A stretch of 54,955 nucleotides of DNA, from positions 1 to 54,955 of the forward strand of contig JAFAEL010000190.1 of NCBI GenBank assembly GCA_023423995.1. Reading direction: 5' to 3'. The translations under genes were made by a program, and so were the position numbers. Below the pieces are notes generated by a model. The model was given only the letters and a program-made list of their open reading frames with translations. It made no database searches and had not been told where the DNA came from. Positions 44,249-53,171 of this stretch are shown here, in pieces; the first letter of the stretch is position 1, and every line of letters begins with the position of its first letter. Source of the stretch: Pseudomonadota bacterium (GTDB lineage: Bacteria > Pseudomonadota > Alphaproteobacteria > Rhizobiales > Beijerinckiaceae).

Positions 44249-44656
44249 ATGGCCTATATCGATGCCTACCTCATTCCTTTGGCGACCGAGAAGCTCGCCG
44301 AGTACGAGCGTTTCTCCAGGCAGGTCGCTGCGGTGTACCGCGAGTATGGCGCGCTGCGGGTCGTGGATTGCCGATTGGACAGCGATGCGTCCGGTGGCTT
44401 GGCGTTCCATGCGGAAGAGGCGCGGGCGAGCCTGGTAGATGACGGGCCCCTCCGCGACTTCGAAGTCGCCGCGGACGCACGCAGCGGCGAAACCGTGATC
44501 CTGTCGTGGACGGAGTGGCCCAGCAAACAGGCCCGAGACGAAGGGCTCGCCAGGGCGCTCGCCGACCCTCGCGTGCAGCCTCGCGAAGAAGACGGCATCC
44601 TGTTCGAAGGCCGGCGCCTCATCGCCGGAGCCTTCGCCAAGCTGATCGACGTCTAG
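44249..44656 (+). CDS. DUF1428-family protein
   Basis: A 135-residue DUF1428 protein, a dimeric alpha/beta barrel of unknown function. Family marks are MAYIDAYLIPLATEKLAEYE at the start, VYREYGALRVVDCRLD, VILSWTEWPSKQARDEG and the C-terminal LFEGRRLIAGAF. It is 100 bases after the kinase gene and converges with the mutase gene, whose stop is 25 bases away. Similar barrels act in monooxygenase or stress contexts, but nothing here fixes the role. Confidence 0.9.
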   Translation: MAYIDAYLIPLATEKLAEYERFSRQVAAVYREYGALRVVDCRLDSDASGGLAFHAEEARASLVDDGPLRDFEVAADARSGETVILSWTEWPSKQARDEGLARALADPRVQPREEDGILFEGRRLIAGAFAKLIDV

Positions 44657-44681
44657 TCCGCGACGCGTCCTGGGAGCACGG

Positions 44682-45830
44682 TCACGCTCGCGCGCGTGCC
44701 GGGATCGCTTTCACCGCGGTCGTGTCCGCGCTCGCGGGAAGCGCGTCGGAGATCCGGCGGAAGGTCGCGAGGGCCTGACCCACCACCTGGTCCATGTTGT
44801 AGTAGCGATAGGTGGCGAGCCGGCCGACGAACCAGACGTCGGGCGTTGCGAGCGCGAGCCGCTCGTACTTCTTGAACAGCTCGGCGTTCTCCGGCCGAGG
44901 GATCGGGTAGTACGGATCCCCTTCGGCGCTCGGGTACTCGAAGGTGATGCTCGTCTTCGGGTGCACCTGGCCGGTCAGGTGCTTGTACTCGCTGATGCGC
45001 GTGTAATCCTCGCTCATCGGGTAGTTCACGGTCCCGACGGTTTGGTGCTGCTCCCGGTCGAGCGTTTCGTGCCGGAACCGCAGCGACCGGTAGGGCAGCT
45101 TCCCGAACCGGAAGCCGAAATACTCGTCGATCGGGCCGGTGAAGATTGTCCGCCGGTGCGGGATGACGTCCTTGATGTCGCGGTAATCGGTCTGCAGCAG
45201 CACATGGATCTTCGGGCTGCGGAGCATGTTTTCGAACATGCGCGTGTAGCCCTGGGCCGGCATGAACTGGAATTCGTCGGTAAAGTACCGGTCGTCCCGG
45301 TTGGTGCGGGTCGGCACGCGCGCCGTGACCGACTTGTCCAATTCCGAGGGGTCGATGCCCCATTGCTTGCGCGTGTAGCCGCGGAAGAATTTTTCGTAGA
45401 GTTCGCGGCCCACCTTGGAGATCACCACGTCCTCCGAGGTGCGGATTTCCGGGACCGGCTCGGCCCGGGCAGCGAGCCATACCTCGAGTTCCTCCGAGGT
45501 GAGGCTCAGGCCATAGAGCGTGTTGACCGTGTCGAGGTTGATCGGAATCGGCACGAGCCTGTCGTCGACCTGTCCGAGCACGCGGTGCTCGTAGGGCCGC
45601 CACGCCGTGAAGGCCGAGAGGTAGTCGAAGATCGCCTTCGAGTTGGTGTGGAAGATGTGCGGCCCGTACTGATGGATCAGGATGCCCGCGTCGTCGTACC
45701 GGTCATAGGCATTGCCGCCGATGTGGTTGCGGCGATCGACGACGAGCACCCGTTCGCCGCGCTCGTTCGCCAGGCGCTCCGCCAGCACGCTGCCGGCGAA
45801 GCCCGCGCCGACGATCAGCCAATCGTACAT
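44682..45830 (-). CDS. glf: UDP-galactopyranose mutase
   Basis: FAD-dependent enzyme that interconverts UDP-galactopyranose and UDP-galactofuranose in the cytoplasm, the precursor of galactofuranose-containing surface glycans. The 382-residue length is standard. The FAD-binding start is DWLIVGAGFAGSVLAERLA, followed by DRRNHIGGNAYD, QYGPHIFHT, PINLDTVNTLYG, KQWGIDPSELD, RTNRDDRYFTDEFQ and FTGPIDEYFGFRFGKLPYRSL, with the late YPIPRPENAELFKKYE. It lies 21 bases after the glycosyltransferase stop in a two-gene leftward unit, so galactofuranose use by that transferase is a fair inference. Confidence 0.96.
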   Translation of the reverse strand: MYDWLIVGAGFAGSVLAERLANERGERVLVVDRRNHIGGNAYDRYDDAGILIHQYGPHIFHTNSKAIFDYLSAFTAWRPYEHRVLGQVDDRLVPIPINLDTVNTLYGLSLTSEELEVWLAARAEPVPEIRTSEDVVISKVGRELYEKFFRGYTRKQWGIDPSELDKSVTARVPTRTNRDDRYFTDEFQFMPAQGYTRMFENMLRSPKIHVLLQTDYRDIKDVIPHRRTIFTGPIDEYFGFRFGKLPYRSLRFRHETLDREQHQTVGTVNYPMSEDYTRISEYKHLTGQVHPKTSITFEYPSAEGDPYYPIPRPENAELFKKYERLALATPDVWFVGRLATYRYYNMDQVVGQALATFRRISDALPASADTTAVKAIPARARA

Positions 45831-45851
45831 GTCCGGCCCCCCTTTCGACGG

Positions 45852-47102
45852 CTATTCGGCAGGAAGAGGCGCTCGCGCTCCCGCAAGGTTCGCGGACCCG
45901 GCCGCAAGCTCGGGCTCGCCCATGGCATGCGAGACGAGCCGGCGCATGGCGGCCCAGGTCGCGTCCCACGATCCGGTGGCGAGGTGGCGGTCGACCCGCG
46001 CGAGCCACTGCGCCCGCGGCCGCGCCATGAGGCGCTCGGCCGCCGCGACCACGTCCGCGGCCGTCTCGGCGATCTCGACGAGGCCTTTCTTGCCATAGGG
46101 CCGGATCACGTCGGTGATCGGCGTCGAGATGACCGGCACGCCCGCGGCGAGGAATTCAGGGGTCTTGGTCGGGCTGATGAAGCGCGTCGATTCGTTGAGC
46201 GCAAAGGGCATGAAGCCGATGTTCCAGCCCGAGAGGTAGGCCGGCAATTCGTCGTATGTCCGGCCTCCGAGCCAGTGGATGTTCGGGCGTTGCGGCAGCG
46301 TCTCCGGGTCGATCTTCACGACCGGACCGATCATGACGAGCTGCCAGTCCGGACGCGCATCCGCCACGCCGGCCACGAGGTCGAGGTCCATGCGTTCGTC
46401 GATCACGCCGAAGAAGCCCAGCCGTGGCCCCGGGATCCCGGCCTGGTCCGCGGGATCCCGCCGGTCGATACGGGCGCGCGCGAAATGGGCGGCGTCGATG
46501 GAGGAGGGGAAGGGGTGCACGCTCGGGTGCCGGTGCCGCTTCGCCTCGTAGAGGCTCATGCCGCCCGTGAAGACGAGGTCCGCCCGCGCGAAAAGGTCTT
46601 CCTCGTTCGACAGCATCTCGGGCGAGGCCCCCCGGAAGGCGGAGAGCTCGTCCATGTTGTCGTAGATGACGGCATCGGCCTTGAGGTGGCCCGAGAACGC
46701 CATCGCCATCGGTGTGTAGTACCAGAACACCCGGGACTCGGCCGGCTCGCTGGCCAGGAAGCGCTCGAGGAGCCTCCGCTGCGCCATCACGGCATCGAAA
46801 TCCCAGACCCCATCGGGCAAGTGCGGAGTCGCAACGCGGATGTCCCCCGGCCGGCGCGTGATTTCGAGCTCCGGTGCAGCAATGTCGTCGCGCCAGACCG
46901 GCTCTTCGAAGAACACGACGTCGAAATCCGCCGTCGCCCGGCTGAGGAGGTGCTGCGGGCGCTGCCACACGAAGTCCCAGCGCAGGTGCGAGAGGCAAAG
47001 AAGAAGGGGCTTCCTGCGAGCCCTCGGAGCGGTGCGTGCTGGGTGAGGTTTGACGGTGAGGCTCCCGAGAGGGAACGCAAGCTCTCCATCACGCCGGACC
47101 AT
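45852..47102 (-). CDS. GT-B-fold glycosyltransferase adjacent to glf
   Basis: A 416-residue enzyme with a GGAAGG ribosome site before the ATG at 47102. The first 30 residues are basic and variable. Characteristic pieces are LCLSHLRWDFVWQRPQHLLSR, a RVFWYYTPMA segment, DNMDELSAFRGA, HPFPSSIDAAHF, GFFGVIDERMDLDL and the donor-side TRFISPTKTPEFLAAGVPVIST. This WQRPQ family often occurs beside galactopyranose mutase, so it may use a galactofuranose donor or build the acceptor. It diverges from the glycosidase gene across about 290 bases. Confidence 0.87.
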   Translation of the reverse strand: MVRRDGELAFPLGSLTVKPHPARTAPRARRKPLLLCLSHLRWDFVWQRPQHLLSRATADFDVVFFEEPVWRDDIAAPELEITRRPGDIRVATPHLPDGVWDFDAVMAQRRLLERFLASEPAESRVFWYYTPMAMAFSGHLKADAVIYDNMDELSAFRGASPEMLSNEEDLFARADLVFTGGMSLYEAKRHRHPSVHPFPSSIDAAHFARARIDRRDPADQAGIPGPRLGFFGVIDERMDLDLVAGVADARPDWQLVMIGPVVKIDPETLPQRPNIHWLGGRTYDELPAYLSGWNIGFMPFALNESTRFISPTKTPEFLAAGVPVISTPITDVIRPYGKKGLVEIAETAADVVAAAERLMARPRAQWLARVDRHLATGSWDATWAAMRRLVSHAMGEPELAAGSANLAGARAPLPAE

Positions 47103-47396
47103 GCGCCATCCTTCCAGTCAGCCGATTGGGGTTGCCCGAAAGAAGCTTGGTCGGAGCCGCCGTTTCGCAAACCAGACGCGGGAGACCTCCGGGGAGTTCC
47201 CTGGTGCGGTGCCGGACCTTCCGCGCGTCCAGGATCGTACTCACGTGTCGGCTGCGCCTTGAGCTAGCCTGCATCGCGGCCGGGCTGGCTGCCCGAAATG
47301 GCGACACTGCTCGGTACGGCCCGAACCTTGGCGGCTCCGCCCGGTTAGTGTCGCGCCGACCGACAGCAACCCCTTTCTCCGGGACGGCCGGAACCC
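47103..47396. promoter_or_regulatory. Divergent intergenic region between glycosyltransferase and glycosidase genes
   Basis: 294 bases that should hold promoters for both directions. I see no clear promoter hexamers, operator or repeat. Confidence 0.35.
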
Positions 47397-48542
47397 ATGA
47401 CGGCGTTTCAGACCTTCTTCCTCGCGGGCTTCGAATGCTCGACCCAGCTCCGGGCGGACGGGCGCCGCCTCGACCTTCTCCGGTCGACCGGGCACGACCT
47501 GCACACGCTGGACGACTACCGGGCCGTCTCGGAGCACGGGATCGGAACCGTTCGCGACGGGCTGCGCTGGCATCTCATCGAGAGGAGCCCCGGTTCATTC
47601 GACTGGGATAGCTTCCTCCCGATGCTTCACGCCGCCCAGGAGGCCGGAACCCAGGTGATCTGGGATCTCTGCCATTATGGCTGGCCTGAGGATCTCGACA
47701 TCTGGTCGGATGCCTTCCCGGAGAGGCTCGCGGGCTTCGCGCATGAGGCGGCCGGGTTGATCGCGAGGGAAACCGGCCAGCCTCCCTTCCTTTGCCCGGT
47801 CAACGAGATTTCCTTCTGGGCCTGGGCCGGCGGCGAGGTCGGGCGCTTCGGCCCGAGCCGGACGGGCCAGGGCGCTGCCTTGAAACGCCAACTCGTGCGG
47901 GCCGCCATCGCGGCGACGCGAGCCGCCCGGAATGCCGCCCCTGCCGCCCGCTTCATCTGTGCCGAGCCGCTGATCCATGTCGATCCGGGCTCGCATGACG
48001 ATCCGGCGCATGTCGCGGGCGCGACCGGTCACCGGGAGTCGCAGTTCGAGGCGCTGGATCTCCTGACCGGACGACAGGAGCCGGAACTCGGCGGCAGCGA
48101 GGACTGCCTCGACATCCTCGGCGTCAATTTCTACTCGGACAACCAATGGTATCACGGCGGAAGCACCATCCCGCTCGGCCACCATGCCTACCGGCCGCTG
48201 CACGAGATGCTGCAGGAGGTATCGCAGCGATACCGACGCCCGGTCCTGCTCGCGGAGACCGGCGCGGAAGGATCCGGCCGCGCGTCGTGGCTGCACTACG
48301 TCTGCGGCGAGGTGCGGGCCGCGATGGCGGCGGGCGTACGGGTCGAGGGAATCTGCCTCTATCCGATCCTGGATTATCACGGCTGGGAGAATGATCGCGT
48401 CTGCACGACAGGTCTCCTCTCCGCGGCCGACGCGTCCGGGGTTCGGCGGGTCCACGAGCCCTTGGCGGAGGAACTGAGAGCGCAGATCATCCGGTTCGCG
48501 TCGGTCCCGGAGATCCGGGACCGGTTCGAGGCCGCGGCCTAG
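47397..48542 (+). CDS. GH1-like (beta/alpha)8 glycosidase-family protein
   Basis: A 381-residue protein with features of clan A glycosidases. The first strand has FLAGFECSTQ, then GIGTVRDGLRWHLIE and VIWDLCHYGWPEDLDIW. The acid/base pair is Asn136-Glu137 in CPVNEISFW, and the nucleophile candidate is Glu287 in VLLAETGAEG; DILGVNFYSDN precedes it. It lacks the length (about 450) of standard beta-glucosidases and a signal peptide, so it may be a cytoplasmic or specialised enzyme. It is seven bases before the exporter gene and opposite the galactofuranose-type genes, which suggests trimming or turnover of that glycan. Confidence 0.78.
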   Translation: MTAFQTFFLAGFECSTQLRADGRRLDLLRSTGHDLHTLDDYRAVSEHGIGTVRDGLRWHLIERSPGSFDWDSFLPMLHAAQEAGTQVIWDLCHYGWPEDLDIWSDAFPERLAGFAHEAAGLIARETGQPPFLCPVNEISFWAWAGGEVGRFGPSRTGQGAALKRQLVRAAIAATRAARNAAPAARFICAEPLIHVDPGSHDDPAHVAGATGHRESQFEALDLLTGRQEPELGGSEDCLDILGVNFYSDNQWYHGGSTIPLGHHAYRPLHEMLQEVSQRYRRPVLLAETGAEGSGRASWLHYVCGEVRAAMAAGVRVEGICLYPILDYHGWENDRVCTTGLLSAADASGVRRVHEPLAEELRAQIIRFASVPEIRDRFEAAA

Positions 48543-48549
48543 CCCCGAG

Positions 48550-50349
48550 ATGACGGCTGCGGCAGCACCTCGCCGACCGCCCGCATATCTGCGCGGCCCG
48601 GCGGCGTTCATCCTTCATTACGTCCGCAACTGGGCCCGGGGGTTCGCGGCGATCTTCCTGTTCGTGGTCCTGGCCGCCGGGGCCGCGATCGGGCTGCAAT
48701 ACGTCCTCAAGGTCCTGGTCGACATCATGGCGGGACCGGCGGAAGGCCGGGCTCATGTCTGGACGGCGCTCGCCTTCTTCGTCGGGCTGATCGCCGCGGA
48801 AAGCCTCTCCTGGCGTGTGGTCGGCTGGCTCACCTGCAGGACGACGGTCGGCGTCGGCGTCGACATGCGGCTCGACCTGTTCGAATACCTCAACCGGCAG
48901 CCGATGCGGTACTTTGCCGAGAACCTCGCCGGCTCGCTCGGGCAACGCATCACGGCCACGGCCGGGAATTTCGGGGCCCTCGCCAACACGCTCATCTGGC
49001 GCGTCCTGCCTCCCTGCATCGATTTCGCGGGTGCGCTGATCATCTTCAGCAGCATCAACCTGGCCATGATGGCGGCGCTCGGCGCCGTGGTGGTGCTGGT
49101 GACGACGCTCCTCGTCGTCTTCGGGGAGCGCGGTCGGTCGAGGCACCGGCGCTATTCGGGACTGGCCGGCGAGGTGGCGGGCGAACTCGTCGACACGATT
49201 ACCAACACGTGGGCCGTAAAGGCCTTCTCGGCCCGGCAGCGGGAATTTGCCCGCCTCGAGAGAGGGTTTCGGGAGGAGGCCGCTGCCCAGCGCCGCAGCT
49301 GGATGCATATCGAGAAGGCGAGGGCGCTGAACGACCTCGTCCTTACGGTCGCGGCCGGGAGCATGCTCGTCTGGGCCGTGACCCTCTGGACCGAAGGCCG
49401 CGTGACGCCGGGCGATGTAGTGGTCGTGTCGACCCTGACGTTCCGGATCCTCCACTCCTCTCGCGACCTCGCCCTCTCCCTCGTCGACCTGTCGCAGCAA
49501 TTCGGCTTCATCGACGAGACCCTGCGCAAGATCGCCCAGCCCCGGACGGTGGTGAACGCCCCGAACGCCCGCACCCTGGTGCCTGACGGCGGGACGGTGG
49601 AGTTCCGGGGCGTGTCGTTCTCGTATGGAGGCCCGCGCGAAGTGACGCACGAGCTCTCCCTGACCATTCCCGCGGGGCAGAAGATCGGCATCGTCGGCCC
49701 CTCCGGTGCTGGCAAGTCGACCCTTGTGAACCTCTTGCAGCGGCTATGGGACGTCGACGATGGCGAGATCCTCATCGACGGGCAGCCGATCGCGGACGTG
49801 ACACAGGACTCGCTCAGGGCGGCGCTGGCGGTCGTCCCGCAGGAGATCATCTTGTTCCACCGCAGCATCATGGAGAACATCCGTTTCGGCCGGGCGGACG
49901 CAACGGACGACGAGGTGATCGAGGCCGCTCGCGCCGCCTATTGCGACAGCTTCGTGCGCTCCCTGCCGGAAGGCTACGACACGATCGTCGGCGAACGCGG
50001 GGCGAAGCTGTCGGGCGGGCAGCGCCAGCGCATCGGCATTGCCCGCGCCTTCCTGAAGGACGCCCCGATCATCATTCTCGATGAGGCGACTTCGGCCCTC
50101 GATACGGAATCGGAGATCGAGATCCAGCACTCGCTCGTGCGGCGGATGCAGGGCCGGACAGTGATCGCGGTCGCCCACCGCCTGTCAACCCTGACGGCGT
50201 TCGACCGGGTCATCGTCATCCAGCATGGGCGGATCGTGGAGGACGGCACGCCGGCTCAGCTGCGCAAGCAGAACGGCGTGTTCGAGGCGATGTGGCGCCT
50301 GCAGGCCCGCGGGTTGTCAATTGACGAGCCGACAGAGGAGGCCGCCTGA
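48550..50349 (+). CDS. MsbA-like ABC exporter (fused permease and ATPase)
   Basis: A 599-residue half-transporter that works as a homodimer. Residues about 30-320 hold six membrane helices (the first at FAAIFLFVVLAAGAAIGLQ). The ATPase domain follows at about 355-590: A-loop tyrosine in FSYGG, Walker A GPSGAGKST near 383, Q-loop VPQEIILFH, signature LSGGQRQRIGIARAF, Walker B IIILDEATSALD and switch histidine in VAHRLS. It resembles lipid A and lipid-linked glycan exporters. The glycosidase stop is seven bases upstream, so both are co-transcribed. With glf and the glycosyltransferase nearby, export of a glycolipid is plausible but inferred. Confidence 0.93.
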   Translation: MTAAAAPRRPPAYLRGPAAFILHYVRNWARGFAAIFLFVVLAAGAAIGLQYVLKVLVDIMAGPAEGRAHVWTALAFFVGLIAAESLSWRVVGWLTCRTTVGVGVDMRLDLFEYLNRQPMRYFAENLAGSLGQRITATAGNFGALANTLIWRVLPPCIDFAGALIIFSSINLAMMAALGAVVVLVTTLLVVFGERGRSRHRRYSGLAGEVAGELVDTITNTWAVKAFSARQREFARLERGFREEAAAQRRSWMHIEKARALNDLVLTVAAGSMLVWAVTLWTEGRVTPGDVVVVSTLTFRILHSSRDLALSLVDLSQQFGFIDETLRKIAQPRTVVNAPNARTLVPDGGTVEFRGVSFSYGGPREVTHELSLTIPAGQKIGIVGPSGAGKSTLVNLLQRLWDVDDGEILIDGQPIADVTQDSLRAALAVVPQEIILFHRSIMENIRFGRADATDDEVIEAARAAYCDSFVRSLPEGYDTIVGERGAKLSGGQRQRIGIARAFLKDAPIIILDEATSALDTESEIEIQHSLVRRMQGRTVIAVAHRLSTLTAFDRVIVIQHGRIVEDGTPAQLRKQNGVFEAMWRLQARGLSIDEPTEEAA

Positions 50350-50389
50350 TCGCAGGCTCTCGCCCCGGCTTCGCCGCGGATCCTCGCTC

Positions 50390-51793
50390 CTAAGCCATTG
50401 CGCGCAGACGAGGCGCGTCGACCTCGCGCCGAACCATCAGCACTTGGACACCCTGCTTCCGCCCGCGAGGCTGAAGCTCGACTTCCTCGTCGAACCGCTC
50501 CCTCCAGACCTGCCCGGCGGCGCTCACGCAGGTCTCGGACGCAATGATCGCGGCGCCGTACTCCCTTGTCGCGCCCTCGATCCGGCTTGCCACGTTGACG
50601 ACGTCGCCGACGACGGTGAACTCGCTTCTCGTCTGCGAACCAAGATTTCCCGCAACCACGGGACCGAAATGGACCCCGACGGAGACGTCGATCTGCGCGG
50701 CGCCGCGTCTGGCGCGCTTCGCGTTCCACCGGGCCATCTCGTCCTGAAGCGCGAACGCGCAGCCGAGGGCGCGTTCGGCCGCGTTCGCCTGAGCCTCGAT
50801 GCCGCCGAAGGTCGCCATGAAGCCGTCGCCCAGATACTTGTCGAGCGTTCCGCCATGATCGAAGACCACGCGGCAGGTGCGCTCGCGAAAGCTGCGCAGG
50901 AGCGCGAACATCCGTTCGGGCGGCAGGCGCTCGGTCAGCCCCGTGGAACCGACGATGTCCGCGTAGAGGATCGCGACCGTCCGGACGGCGGGTTCCCCGA
51001 AGCCTTGGGGAGCTCTCACCGCGAGGGCGTCCACGACATCGGGCGAGACATAGCGGGCGAGGTCCGCTCGTACGACCTCGGCCTCCACATGGGCGAGGAC
51101 GCTGCGCCGGCTGCGCCAGACCGCGACGGCGATGATGACCGTGAACAGGCCGGTCGCGATCAGTTGGGTGCGCCATGCGGTCAGCCCGACGAAGGTCGGG
51201 TCGAAGTATGCGCGCAGAGCGTCGTTCTGGTTGACCGGACCCGCCTCGATCAATCGCGCGAAGGTCGTGCTCCCGGGTAGCGAGTAGATGATCTGAAACC
51301 CGATCGACCAGATCGAAGCGATCGCGGCGCCCGTCCACAGGACCAGCAGCGGGGAATAGGTCAGCGCCGCCTCCGCCAGGAGGAGCAGGAGATACAGGTA
51401 TTCCTGCCCGCGCAGGCGCGCCTGGACCGGCCAGTCACCCGACAGCCACGCAGGAGGGGGCATCAGGATCGCCGTCGTCATGAGCGCCACGTCCATGATG
51501 ACGAAGGCGAGCTTGATCATGAAGGCGTGGCGATGATGCCGAAGCCGATACGGCACGAAGCCGAGGATGAAGAAAACGACCGCGAACGTCGCGTAATACG
51601 CGTCGCGTGGCCACGGCACGAGCGAGACCAGCCAGAGCGTTACCACCAGAACCCCGAACGACCTCGCCCAGAATGCGAAGGCCAGCCCGTCGAGTTCGGC
51701 GGCGCGGACGCTCTCTCTGAAGCGTCCCGTTCCGAGTGGGTTGAACGGCAGCCCGAATGTCGCTTTGAACCTGCCCGGAACCGTCAAGTGCAT
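50390..51793 (-). CDS. Membrane-bound class III adenylate/guanylate cyclase
   Basis: I start at the ATG at 51793 (467 residues), which has an AGGGAG site ten bases upstream; an ATG at 51823 and a TTG at 51892 are alternatives. The N-terminal half has about six hydrophobic segments (for example FGVLVVTLWLVSLV and YLYLLLLLAEAALTY). A short linker leads to the cyclase homology domain at about 270-450. Metal-binding aspartates are seen in ILYADIVGSTGLTE and DKYLGDGFMATF; the lysine of DKYLGDG favours ATP, and GDVVNVASRIEGATR carries the transition-state residues. Product is probably cAMP. The sensory input through the membrane part is unknown. It converges with the exporter gene. Confidence 0.92.
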   Translation of the reverse strand: MHLTVPGRFKATFGLPFNPLGTGRFRESVRAAELDGLAFAFWARSFGVLVVTLWLVSLVPWPRDAYYATFAVVFFILGFVPYRLRHHRHAFMIKLAFVIMDVALMTTAILMPPPAWLSGDWPVQARLRGQEYLYLLLLLAEAALTYSPLLVLWTGAAIASIWSIGFQIIYSLPGSTTFARLIEAGPVNQNDALRAYFDPTFVGLTAWRTQLIATGLFTVIIAVAVWRSRRSVLAHVEAEVVRADLARYVSPDVVDALAVRAPQGFGEPAVRTVAILYADIVGSTGLTERLPPERMFALLRSFRERTCRVVFDHGGTLDKYLGDGFMATFGGIEAQANAAERALGCAFALQDEMARWNAKRARRGAAQIDVSVGVHFGPVVAGNLGSQTRSEFTVVGDVVNVASRIEGATREYGAAIIASETCVSAAGQVWRERFDEEVELQPRGRKQGVQVLMVRREVDAPRLRAMA

Positions 51794-52044
51794 GCGCGGC
51801 CGCTCCCTTGCCTTGCTCCACATCGCGGTACTGCGTGGCGGCAGCAAGGCCCAACACGCAAACCCGACCGGCGCGGCGGGCGGTTCTGACAACGCGGCTG
51901 CTCAACTCGATGCGCCGCCGAGACGGGTTCAAGCGGGGATGGTCACGCTTTGCATTGACGATGGACAAGTCATCGCGCTCGCGCTCGAGTCTGCCTGAAG
52001 GCCGACCAGCGGCAATCCCCAGGTTCAACCAGGAGCACTCACCG

Positions 52045-52983
52045 ATGGCTTACAGGATACTCGTGGTCGGGGCTGGGGCGGTTGGCGGTTACTTCGGGGC
52101 GCGTTTGGCACAGGCGGGTCGTGATGTGACCTTCCTGGTCCGGCCGGGGCGGGCCGACCAGATTCGCCGGGACGGAATCCGGGTTCGCAGCCCGCACGGC
52201 GACCTGAATCTTACCCCCAAGATCACGACCGCTACCGAACGGGCGGAGCCGTACGACTTCGTGCTTCTCAGCGTGAAGGGCTTCGCCCTGGACGCCGCGC
52301 TCGACGACGTTGCCGCCGCAGTCGGCCCGGGAAGTGTCGTGTTGCCGGTGCTGAACGGGATGCGCCACATGGACAGGCTCGCGGAGCGGTTCGGCCCGGG
52401 TCCCGTCCTCGGCGGCGTATGCATGGTCGCAACGGAACTCGATTCCGACGGGCAAATCATTCAACTCGCGGACGTCCAGAAGCTCATCTACGGCGAACTC
52501 GGCGGAGAGCTCACGGAGCGCATCGAGCGGGTCGACGAGGCGATGCAAGGCGCCGGCTTCGATGCGGCCATCTCGCCGGACATCGTCCAGGCGATGTGGG
52601 AGAAGTGGGTGATGCTCGCGAGCCTCGGGGCGGCCTGCTGCCTGTTACGGGGATCGGTGGGGGAGATCGTTGGCGTTCCGGGTGGGACGCAAGTTGCCCG
52701 CGCTATTCTGGAGGAATCCATGGCCGTCGCCAGGGCGTTTGGACATCCACCATCCCCAGCCTTCATGCAGCGCACGGTCTCGATGATGACCGCGCCGGGA
52801 TCGCCGCAAACCTCGTCGATGTATCGCGATCTTCTCGGTGGCAGGGAGGTCGAGGTGGATCCGATCATCGGAGACCTTGTCCTCCGGGCGGATCGGGCCG
52901 GTGTAGAGGTGCCTCTTCTTCGTGCGGCCTTCGTCAACCTGTCCGTGTATTCCGCTCGCCGCGAGGCTGAACGACGACGATAA
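52045..52983 (+). CDS. panE: 2-dehydropantoate 2-reductase (ketopantoate reductase family)
   Basis: A 312-residue NADP-dependent reductase of the pantothenate pathway family. I start at the ATG at 52045, preceded by AGGAG; the upstream open frame is not part of the fold. Motifs: RILVVGAGAVGGYFGARLAQAG, DFVLLSVKGFALDA, VLPVLNGMRHMD, the catalytic lysine in MWEKWVML and the late SSMYRDLLGGREVEVD with its glutamate. Some homologues in catabolic settings act on other 2-keto acids, so the symbol is a family-level call. It stands alone, divergent from the cyclase gene across 250 bases and convergent with the amidase gene. Confidence 0.9.
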   Translation: MAYRILVVGAGAVGGYFGARLAQAGRDVTFLVRPGRADQIRRDGIRVRSPHGDLNLTPKITTATERAEPYDFVLLSVKGFALDAALDDVAAAVGPGSVVLPVLNGMRHMDRLAERFGPGPVLGGVCMVATELDSDGQIIQLADVQKLIYGELGGELTERIERVDEAMQGAGFDAAISPDIVQAMWEKWVMLASLGAACCLLRGSVGEIVGVPGGTQVARAILEESMAVARAFGHPPSPAFMQRTVSMMTAPGSPQTSSMYRDLLGGREVEVDPIIGDLVLRADRAGVEVPLLRAAFVNLSVYSARREAERRR

Positions 52984-53171
52984 GGGATCACACCGGGTTG
53001 GCGAACTTCTCGCCTGCGAGCGCGCCAACCTCTCCGACCTCAACGGCAGCCGAAGTGCTCATGCTCGGCCGCTGCCGAAGACCTCGACGGGCGGGATCCA
53101 AGAGGCCGAGCGCGGCCACCTTATCGAAAGCGGCTTTCTCGCTCGGATTGCCGCCGTCCCTTTGCTGGGAC

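Noticed and set aside
44961..47267. A 768-codon open frame on the + strand opposite glf and the neighbouring glycosyltransferase.
   Set aside because: It spans two well-supported genes and their gap, is rich in Arg, Asp, Glu and Val as shadow frames are, and has no recognisable domain.
51808..52044. An upstream extension of the panE frame.
   Set aside because: The nucleotide-binding fold begins at the ATG at 52045, which has an AGGAG site; the extension is arginine-rich and overlaps the divergent promoter region.
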